Below, piece by piece: positions 8,464 to 14,087 of a stretch of DNA of 14,087 bases (within the stretch, counting starts at the first letter, position 1; the number at the start of each line of letters is the position of its first letter). The notes below the pieces were generated by a model. That model saw only the letters and a list, made by a program, of their open reading frames with translations. It did no database searches and was not told the origin of the DNA. The DNA lies in assembly GCA_023228745.1 (NCBI GenBank), contig JALOAP010000033.1, forward strand, positions 1-14,087, in the 5' to 3' direction. The translations under genes were made by a program, and so were the position numbers. This DNA is from Dehalococcoidia bacterium (GTDB lineage: Bacteria; Chloroflexota; Dehalococcoidia; Tepidiformales; Tepidiformaceae).

Positions 8464-10359
8464 ATGAACGAACGCCGCATGTTCGGGCTGTGGGACAGCC
8501 CCGTGACGCCAAAGAGCCTCGCCGCGAGCCTCCGCCTCGCCGAGCCCACATGGGACACCGATGGGCAGACCCTCGCCTGGGTTGAAGGACGCAGCGACCG
8601 CGGCCTCATCGTCGTGCAGGACATCGCCGGCGGTGCAATCCGCGACCTGACGCCGGGCGAGCTCTCCGTCCGCGCGAGCGTGGGCTATGGCGGCGGCGAT
8701 TTTACGCTCGCGCATGGCGTCGCCTACTTCGTCGCGCAAGGCAACCAGCGCATCTACCGGCAGGAGCTCGCGGGCGGACCGGCCCGCCCGATCACACCAG
8801 CGTTCGGTGCGGCCGCACACCCGGTCGTCTCGCCGGACGGCCGCTGGCTCGCCTTCGTCCATAGCTACGAAGACGTCGACGCGATCGCTGTGGTCGATAC
8901 CGAGGGCAGGCACTGGCCGGCCCGGTTGGCCAGCGGCCGCGACTTCTACATGCAGCCCGCCTGGCACCCGGACGGCGACCGGCTCGCGTGGGTCGAATGG
9001 GACCATCCGAACATGCCGTGGGACGGCACGGATCTGAAGCTCGGCCAACTCGCCTTCCCCGAAGGTGTGCCACCAGCGCTCGCCAGCAGCGAGACGATCG
9101 CGGGCGGGAAGCAGATCGCCGCCTACGGGCCGACCTTCACCCACGACGGCCAGGCCCTGGTCTTCGCCACGGACGAAACCGGCTGGGGCCAAATCTACCG
9201 CCGCGAGCTGGCGACCGCCGCCACGAAGCAGCTCACCAGCGGCGAGGCGGAGCACGCCGAACCCGCCTGGACCCAGGGGATGCGCCGCTTCGCCGTCACC
9301 GGCGGCGGCCGCATCATCGCGATTCGCAACGAGCGCGGCTTCAACCGGTTCGTCAGCATCGGACCGGATGGCGACGTGCGTGACGAAGGCTCGCGGCACC
9401 CGGAGTACACCGCACTGGCGTCGCCGGCGGCATCGCCTGTACACGACCGGGTGGCGTTTCTTGGCGCGTCCGGCGTGCAGCCCCCGCGGGTGGCAACGCT
9501 CGACTTCGCGACCGAAGCCCCTGCCGAGGTGCGGCGCCGCAGCGACACGGAGAGCATCCCCGCGGACGCGCTCTCCTCGCCCGAAGCGGTGTCGTGGACG
9601 TCGTTCGATGCTGAAGAGGCGCACGGCCTCTACTTCGCACCCGCCAGCGACGGCTTCGAGGCGGAAGGTGCGCCGCCCCTCATCGTGCTCGTGCACGGTG
9701 GCCCAACCAGCCAGGTGCAGGCTGGTTGGAACCAGCAGGCACAGTTCTTCACGACGCGCGGCTACGCTGTCCTCGTGCCGAACTACCGCGGCAGCACCGG
9801 TTACGGCCGCGACTACATGCTGAAGCTTCGCGAAAGCTGGGGCGTCTACGACGTGCAGGACGCGAAGACCGGCGCCGAAATGCTCGCCGAACGCGGCCTC
9901 GCCGACCGCTCGCGGCTCATCATCATGGGTGGAAGCGCGGGTGGCTACACCGTGCTGCAGTCCCTCGTCGACGTGCCCGGGTTCTACAAGGCCGGCATCT
10001 GCCTCTACGGCATTTCGAACCAGTTCATCCTCGCGAGCGACACCCACAAGTTCGAAGCGCGCTACAGCGAGTCGCTGCTCGGGCCGCTCCCCGAAGCTGC
10101 CGCGCGCTACCGCGACCGCTCGCCGCTCTTCCACGCGGAGAAGATCGTGGACCCCGTCTGCATCTTCCAGGGCGATATCGACAAGGTGGTGCCGCGCGAA
10201 CAGAGCGACGCCATCGTCGCCTCCCTCCGCGCCCGCGGCGTCCCGCACGAGTACCACGTATATGAAGGCGAGGGCCACGGCTGGCGCAAAGCGGAGACGA
10301 TCGAGGACTTCTACACGAAGTGCGACCGCTTCCTCCGCCAGCACGTGCTCTTCGCGTAG
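8464..10359 (+). CDS. S9-family serine peptidase (acylaminoacyl-peptidase / prolyl oligopeptidase-like)
   Basis: This 631-residue protein has the two-part layout of S9 peptidases. Residues about 20-370 form a beta-propeller with repeated WD40/TolB-like strands (for example HPVVSPDGRWLAFVHS and YGPTFTHDGQALVFATD). The C-terminal alpha/beta-hydrolase domain follows. The catalytic serine is S491 in MGGSAGGYTVLQ, the aspartate is probably D573 in QGDIDKVVP, and the histidine is H605 in GEGHGW. VLVHGGPTSQ supplies the oxyanion-hole region and YRGSTGYGRDY the typical following loop. These enzymes release amino acids from short or N-acylated peptides. No signal peptide is seen, so it is probably cytoplasmic. 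The start at 8464 has AGGAAGGA 5 bases upstream. It is divergent from the aminotransferase and ends 9 bases before the convergent STAND regulator. The exact subfamily (S9C is most likely) is inferred. Confidence 0.93.
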   Translation: MNERRMFGLWDSPVTPKSLAASLRLAEPTWDTDGQTLAWVEGRSDRGLIVVQDIAGGAIRDLTPGELSVRASVGYGGGDFTLAHGVAYFVAQGNQRIYRQELAGGPARPITPAFGAAAHPVVSPDGRWLAFVHSYEDVDAIAVVDTEGRHWPARLASGRDFYMQPAWHPDGDRLAWVEWDHPNMPWDGTDLKLGQLAFPEGVPPALASSETIAGGKQIAAYGPTFTHDGQALVFATDETGWGQIYRRELATAATKQLTSGEAEHAEPAWTQGMRRFAVTGGGRIIAIRNERGFNRFVSIGPDGDVRDEGSRHPEYTALASPAASPVHDRVAFLGASGVQPPRVATLDFATEAPAEVRRRSDTESIPADALSSPEAVSWTSFDAEEAHGLYFAPASDGFEAEGAPPLIVLVHGGPTSQVQAGWNQQAQFFTTRGYAVLVPNYRGSTGYGRDYMLKLRESWGVYDVQDAKTGAEMLAERGLADRSRLIIMGGSAGGYTVLQSLVDVPGFYKAGICLYGISNQFILASDTHKFEARYSESLLGPLPEAAARYRDRSPLFHAEKIVDPVCIFQGDIDKVVPREQSDAIVASLRARGVPHEYHVYEGEGHGWRKAETIEDFYTKCDRFLRQHVLFA

Positions 10360-10368
10360 CGCGCGGCA

Positions 10369-12720
10369 CTACCCGTTCGCCGTTTCGCCGGCGAGAAAGG
10401 GCTCGAATATGCCGGGATCGACGACATAGACGGCCGGGCGGTCGCTGACGGCTTCGCGGGCCTCCGCCAGGAGCCGCTGCGAAGCGTCGAGCTCACCGCG
10501 CAGCCGCGCCACCGCTGCCAGGCCAGTGAGACACAGCGCGCGACCATCTGCGTTTTCGTAGTCATCCCAGGTCGAGAGGCTCTCTTCGATCGCGGCTGCG
10601 GCCGCCTCGACCTCCCCCAGGTGGAGCAGCGCGCCGCCGAACGCGACCAGGCTCCGGGCCAGCTCGGTGCGGTTGCCCATCCTCCGATCGAGGCCAATGC
10701 TCGCCTGGTAGAGGTCTGCCGCCAACCGGAACTCACCCTCCCGCAAGGCGATGTTGCCCAGGGTGTGGACCACAATCGCCTGGCCCCACAGGTCCTGCTC
10801 CCGGACAAACGTCGCGAGCGCCCGGTTGTAGCAATCCTTGGCCGCGTCGAGATCTCCAGTGTCGAACAGCGCGTCACCCAGGTTGGCGAGCGCATACGCC
10901 TCGCCCCACGCGTGCCCGAGGGAACGGAAGCAGGCGAGCGATTCGCGCTGCAGTGCGACGGCTTCGCTGCCACGCCCGGCCGACACGGCGATGAGCCCCT
11001 GGAGGCCCACCGCGAACGCGAGATGGCGCTGGTCGCCGCCGTCGCGGGCCCGCGTGACTGCCTCGTCCACGTACGCCGCCGCCCGGGCAAGGTCGCCGTC
11101 CTTCCAACTGCAGGCAGCCGCTGTGTAGAGGAGCGCAGCGAGGTGTTCGTTGCGGCAGGCGGACGGCTCCGCCAGCAGCGCGCGTGTCCAGTACCGTGCC
11201 TCCGGCACTGCACCCCGCATGAGCCAGTACCAGCCGAGGGCACCCGCTATCCGAGCCCCCTCGCAGCGGCTTTCGGGGCTCGCCAGCGACCACTCGAGTG
11301 CCACGCGGAAGTTGCCCTCGTCCAGGTCCAGGCGGCGCATCGCCTCTTTCCCGGTGCGCCCGCGCAGCGTCTCCTCCGCCGACTCCGCAAGCTCGGCCAT
11401 GTGGAGCGCGTGGCGTGCCCGTGTCAGCCGTTCGTCGGCACTCTCCGCGAGCCTGGCCATGGCGTAGCGATGGACCACCTCGAGCATCGCGAAGCGCCCA
11501 TCCCCACCTCCTCGCGAAACAACAAGGCTCTTGTCCACCAGGGCCGCCAGGACGCCCGGCACGACGGACTCATGCAACTCGCCGTGGGCGCACACGGCAG
11601 CGGCTGACTCGGCAGAGAAGCCCCCCCGGAAGACTGCCAGCCGCCGGAACAACACCCGCTCACGCCCATCGAGGAGGTCGTGGCTCCAGTCCAGCGTCCC
11701 CTGGAGGCTGCGCTGGCGCGGCGGAATCGCCCGTGCGCCGCTTTCCAGGGCAATGCCCGACGCGAGCCTGCGCGAAAGCTCCGCCGGCGAAAAGTGCTTG
11801 AGGTAGGGCGCCGCGAGCTCCAGGGCGAGGGGCAGTCCATCCACACGCACGCAGACCTCCGCCACTGCCGCCGCGTTGGCAGGAGTCAGCCGGAAATCCG
11901 CAGCCACCGCCTGTGCCCGCTGGACGAGCAGCCTCACGGCATCCGCGCTACCAACCGCGCGTACGCCGCTAGCGGCGGCCGCCGGCAGGCCCAGCGGGGC
12001 GAGCTGGACCTCGTGCTCCCCGCTGACATGCAGCGCCTCTCGGCTGGTGACGAGCACCGTCAACCCCGGGCACGCCTGGAGCAGGCCAACGATGACCGGC
12101 GTCGCATCGAGCAAGTGCTCAAAGCCATCCAGGACAAGCAGAAGCCGATGCCGCCGCAGGTGGTGCGCAAGCGTCGTTTCGGGGGGCGTCGCAGGTTCTT
12201 CTGCAAGGCCAAAACCACGGGCGATAGCCGAGGGCACGGCGCCGGCTTCGACGATGGCCGCGAGCTCGAACCAGGCTACACCGTCCGGGAATTGGTCCTC
12301 CAGCTCGCGGGCTATCTCCATGGCGGCCCGCGTTTTCCCAACACCGCCGGGGCCGGTGAGGGTAACCAGACGCACCTCCGGGCGGCAGAGGAGCGTCCGG
12401 AGCCTGTCGAGTTCCCTCCGGCGCCCGACGATCGGCGCCATGGGTGAGGGAGGAGTTGGGCCCAGGCCACGCTCACCGGGGCTCGGCGCCGCGGCCCTGC
12501 CGCGCGGCGGCACCAGGGCGACCAGTTCCCGGCGCTCCGCATCCGAAAGCCCGAGCGCGTCTCCGAGGGCGGCGACCGTGTGCGGGTAGGGATGTCTCCG
12601 TTCGCCCCGCTCCAGCGCACCGACGGCAGCGGCCGTCAGGCCGGACCGCTCGGCCAATTCCTCCTGGGAGAGGCTGGCCGCCCTGCGCAACTCGCGAAGC
12701 CGATCACCGAACGTCGCCAT
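10369..12720 (-). CDS. XRE-family STAND regulator: HTH, NB-ARC-like ATPase, TPR
   Basis: This 783-residue protein is built like a signal-transduction ATPase with numerous domains (STAND). The N-terminal XRE helix-turn-helix spans about residues 5-60 (LRRAASLSQEELAERSGLTAAAVGALERG). A proline/glycine linker leads to an NTPase domain with Walker A GPGGVGKT (123-130), Walker B LLLVLDGFEHLL (193-204) and TVLVTSRE after it. A GLPLALELAA block matches the conserved GLPLAL of NB-ARC proteins. From about residue 480 the chain is alanine-rich helical repeats of TPR type (for example AYALANLGDALFDTGDLDAA and VVHTLGNIALREGEFRLAADLYQASIG). The ATG at 12720 has GGAAG 6 bases upstream and starts the HTH. 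The frame continues open to 13818, antisense to the hydrolase, but that part is a shadow. It probably acts as a ligand-gated transcription factor. The divergent hydrolase is a natural target, which is inference. Confidence 0.92.
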   Translation of the reverse strand: MATFGDRLRELRRAASLSQEELAERSGLTAAAVGALERGERRHPYPHTVAALGDALGLSDAERRELVALVPPRGRAAAPSPGERGLGPTPPSPMAPIVGRRRELDRLRTLLCRPEVRLVTLTGPGGVGKTRAAMEIARELEDQFPDGVAWFELAAIVEAGAVPSAIARGFGLAEEPATPPETTLAHHLRRHRLLLVLDGFEHLLDATPVIVGLLQACPGLTVLVTSREALHVSGEHEVQLAPLGLPAAAASGVRAVGSADAVRLLVQRAQAVAADFRLTPANAAAVAEVCVRVDGLPLALELAAPYLKHFSPAELSRRLASGIALESGARAIPPRQRSLQGTLDWSHDLLDGRERVLFRRLAVFRGGFSAESAAAVCAHGELHESVVPGVLAALVDKSLVVSRGGGDGRFAMLEVVHRYAMARLAESADERLTRARHALHMAELAESAEETLRGRTGKEAMRRLDLDEGNFRVALEWSLASPESRCEGARIAGALGWYWLMRGAVPEARYWTRALLAEPSACRNEHLAALLYTAAACSWKDGDLARAAAYVDEAVTRARDGGDQRHLAFAVGLQGLIAVSAGRGSEAVALQRESLACFRSLGHAWGEAYALANLGDALFDTGDLDAAKDCYNRALATFVREQDLWGQAIVVHTLGNIALREGEFRLAADLYQASIGLDRRMGNRTELARSLVAFGGALLHLGEVEAAAAAIEESLSTWDDYENADGRALCLTGLAAVARLRGELDASQRLLAEAREAVSDRPAVYVVDPGIFEPFLAGETANG

Positions 12721-12765
12721 CGCCTTCTTCCGCCATCCATGACGGAACTCCCACATTCCACCCGA

Positions 12766-12780
12766 ACAGTCGCTGACTGT
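12766..12780. promoter_or_regulatory. Inverted repeat in the regulator/hydrolase divergent region
   Basis: ACAGTC (12766-12771), GCT, GACTGT (12775-12780) form a perfect 6-bp inverted repeat, 45 bases from the start of the XRE regulator and about 115 bases from that of the hydrolase. It is a plausible operator for the XRE protein. I could not assign -35/-10 elements with confidence for either gene in this 174-base gap. Confidence 0.4.
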
Positions 12781-12894
12781 AGGGGAAGCGTTGGGGTCCT
12801 GTCGATGGTTGTGCGCAGAAGCGCCGCAGACGATTGCCCGGTCACGCGCCGCACTTACACACCCTGGCGCGTTCGAGACAAAGGAGTGACCAAA

Positions 12895-13845
12895 ATGACC
12901 ACCACAACCACCAGGAACCAGCCCGACGGAGAGGCGGCGAGCGCTGCAATCGCACGGTTCACCGACCTGCAGGCGAAGCTCCTCGACTACTACGGCGTGC
13001 GGGCAACCTCGCGGTTGGTACAGCTTGCCCGGCCAGCCATGCGCGCCCATGTGCTGGAGGCCGGCGAGGGCGAACCCATCATCTTCGTGCACGGTGGCGA
13101 TGGCGAGGCCGTCAACTGGTCCCCGCTCCTCGCGGTGCTCCAGGACCACGCCCACGTCTACGCCGTCGACCGGCCGGGCTTCGGACTGAGCGATGCGTTC
13201 GACTATCGCACCGTCGATCTGCGGACCCATGCGTCGGACTTCATGGAGTCGCTCCTCGATGCGCTGGGCCTCGAGACAGCCACCCTCGTTGGCGGCTCGA
13301 TGGGCGGGTTCTTCGTCCTCAACGCGGCGATCGCCCACCCCGAACGCGTTCACCGCGTGGTGCTCGTCGGCTACGCGGTCGGGACGACGCGCGACGTTGG
13401 CGGCATGGCCAAGATCTGCGGTACCCCCGGCGCGGCCGAAGCCTTCATGACCGGCCGCGACACCATGGAGGCACAGAAGAGCCAATACCGGGACATGTTC
13501 CAGACCGACCCCACGATCGTGCCGGAACTGTTCTTCGAAACCCGCATCGCGGGGCTGCGCCTGCCATCCGAGCAGGGAACGTGGGCCACGCTCCTCCCGC
13601 GCCTCGCCACGCTCGAAGGGCTGCGCCCGGAGATTTACCTCGGCGATGAGCTGCCCTCCATCCAGGCGCCGACGCTCGTGATGTGGGGAGAAAACGACCT
13701 CACCGCCGCAGCGGCGGGAGCGGCGGTGGCAACGCAAATCCCCGGTGGCCGCTTCGCCTACCTCGAAGGCGTCGGACACTTCCCGTTCCTCGAGGTGCCG
13801 GAGCTCACCGCGGACCACATCCTGGAGTTCGTACGGGAGACCTAG
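12895..13845 (+). CDS. Alpha/beta-hydrolase fold protein
   Basis: This 316-residue alpha/beta hydrolase has a full predicted triad: S135 in the nucleophile elbow GGSMGG, D268 in MWGENDLTA, and H295 in GVGHFPFLE. FVHGGDG (64-70) forms the oxyanion region and VDRPGFGLSD (91-100) the usual strand-loop after it. Residues about 165-250 form a cap domain over the active site. Members include esterases, epoxide hydrolases, haloperoxidase-like and C-C bond hydrolases. The substrate cannot be fixed from sequence. I chose the ATG at 12895 because AAGGAG (12881-12886) lies 8 bases upstream. An in-frame GTG at 12886 overlaps that site, and the longer open frame from 12580 runs through the regulator gene. 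It is divergent from the XRE-STAND regulator, which may control it. The N-terminal run of five threonines is unusual but probably disordered. Confidence 0.92.
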   Translation: MTTTTTRNQPDGEAASAAIARFTDLQAKLLDYYGVRATSRLVQLARPAMRAHVLEAGEGEPIIFVHGGDGEAVNWSPLLAVLQDHAHVYAVDRPGFGLSDAFDYRTVDLRTHASDFMESLLDALGLETATLVGGSMGGFFVLNAAIAHPERVHRVVLVGYAVGTTRDVGGMAKICGTPGAAEAFMTGRDTMEAQKSQYRDMFQTDPTIVPELFFETRIAGLRLPSEQGTWATLLPRLATLEGLRPEIYLGDELPSIQAPTLVMWGENDLTAAAAGAAVATQIPGGRFAYLEGVGHFPFLEVPELTADHILEFVRET

Positions 13846-13893
13846 GCCGCCGACCCTCGATCTCGTAGTGCCCCCCGCGGGACGTGAAACTCT

Positions 13894-13909
13894 TCAACCA
13901 GATGGTTGA
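13894..13909. promoter_or_regulatory. Operator-like palindrome O1 of the arsR-family gene
   Basis: TCAACCAGATGGTTGA is a perfect 16-bp palindrome that overlaps the -35 hexamer of the promoter in front of the ArsR-family gene. ArsR repressors commonly bind such sites in their own promoters. A near copy lies 46 bases downstream, centre to centre. Confidence 0.7.
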
Positions 13910-13934
13910 CAACGTCCTCGTGGGGGCCTACTGT
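13906..13934 (+). promoter_or_regulatory. Sigma-70 promoter of the arsR-family gene
   Basis: A consensus -35 TTGACA (13906-13911), a 17-base spacer and TACTGT (13929-13934) make the best promoter in the window. Transcription should start near 13941, inside the second palindrome. That leaves about 93 bases of leader before the predicted GTG start. Confidence 0.78.
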
Positions 13935-13938
13935 CCTG

Positions 13939-13956
13939 TTCAACCATTCGGTTGAA
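13939..13956. promoter_or_regulatory. Operator-like palindrome O2 of the arsR-family gene
   Basis: TTCAACC (13939-13945), ATTC, GGTTGAA (13950-13956) form perfect 7-bp arms. The central 16 bases match O1 except at one arm position and the two-base centre. It lies over the expected transcription start, a position that would block initiation when bound. Confidence 0.7.
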
Positions 13957-14033
13957 TATTGGGGGGGCGAAGGTGAGCAGCGCAAACGGGCGAGAGGACG
14001 CTCCGGTGCACAACGCACAAAGGGGCCGCACCG

Positions 14034-14087
14034 GTGGCCGTTGATGTCCTCTCCCGGGCCTTCTCGGCGCTTGGCGACCCCACCCGC
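14034..14087 (+). CDS. ArsR-family transcriptional repressor, 3'-truncated by window edge
   Basis: Only 18 codons are visible. After the start they read AVDVLSRAFSALGDPTR, and LSRAFSALGDPTR is the hallmark opening of the ArsR winged helix-turn-helix fold (usually followed by RRILELL). The GTG at 14034 has AAAGGGG (14019-14025) 8 bases upstream, and the frame is closed by a TGA at 13974 with no ATG between. Upstream lies a strong promoter with two palindromes (O1 over the -35, O2 over the start site), so it probably represses itself and whatever follows. Homologues with CAACCA/TGGTTG-type operators are often followed by an SRPBCC/AHSA1-like protein or a transporter. That gene, if present, lies beyond the window. 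Confidence 0.82.
   Translation, partial: MAVDVLSRAFSALGDPTR

Noticed and set aside
8327..8551. N-terminal extension of the aminotransferase frame
   Set aside because: The extra 75 residues are unlike the family and overlap the start of the divergent peptidase. Homology starts at the GTG at 8326.
8386..10344. 652-codon open frame on the - strand opposite the S9 peptidase
   Set aside because: Composition is that of a GC-rich shadow frame. The + strand protein has a full catalytic triad and propeller repeats.
12721..13818. Open - strand extension of 366 codons upstream of the XRE-STAND regulator start
   Set aside because: It runs antisense through the alpha/beta hydrolase, has no family resemblance, and the HTH domain begins exactly at the ATG at 12720 with a ribosome site.

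Overview
The window is a GC-rich bacterial chromosome segment carrying dense, mostly unrelated housekeeping and accessory genes on both strands. Promoters, where visible, are of the sigma-70 type (TTGACA/TACTGT; TTGGCC/TACGAT), and several starts have AAGGAG-like ribosome sites. The synthetase is of the eukaryote-like IleS2 type and the DNA ligase is a stand-alone LigC-type enzyme. Together with an XRE-STAND-TPR regulator, this would fit a Chloroflexota-like or actinobacterium-like genome. The phylum is inferred from style, not proven. Layout: bases 1-2589 hold the 3' part of ileS, closed by a strong intrinsic terminator. Bases about 2640-3921 form a compositionally distinct, lower-GC island with three tightly coupled genes on the + strand. 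These are a HigB/Gp49-type toxin, an XRE (HigA-type) antitoxin with a C-terminal tail, and a SecB-like protein. The first two overlap by 4 bases, and the third overlaps or directly abuts the second. I read this as a toxin-antitoxin-chaperone (TAC) module, and it is the most notable system in the window. A perfect 7-bp inverted repeat sits over the ribosome site of the toxin and looks like the module's operator. Next comes a SAM-dependent methyltransferase (+), convergent with a YbaN/DUF454 membrane protein (-). A small two-helix membrane protein (+) is then convergent, stop to stop, with a LigC-type ATP-dependent DNA ligase (-). A 63-residue CxxC protein and a PLP-dependent class I/II aminotransferase follow, both on the - strand. 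The aminotransferase is divergent from a large S9-family serine peptidase (+). That peptidase converges on a 783-residue XRE-STAND-TPR regulator (-), which in turn is divergent from an alpha/beta hydrolase (+). The right end carries a promoter with two operator-like palindromes and the first 18 codons of an ArsR-family repressor, cut by the window edge. How the genes work together: the clear functional unit is the TAC module, in which the SecB-like chaperone would protect the antitoxin, which in turn neutralises the toxin. The regulator/hydrolase pair may be a divergent control unit. The ArsR gene is probably autoregulated through its two palindromes. The other genes look like independent single transcription units.
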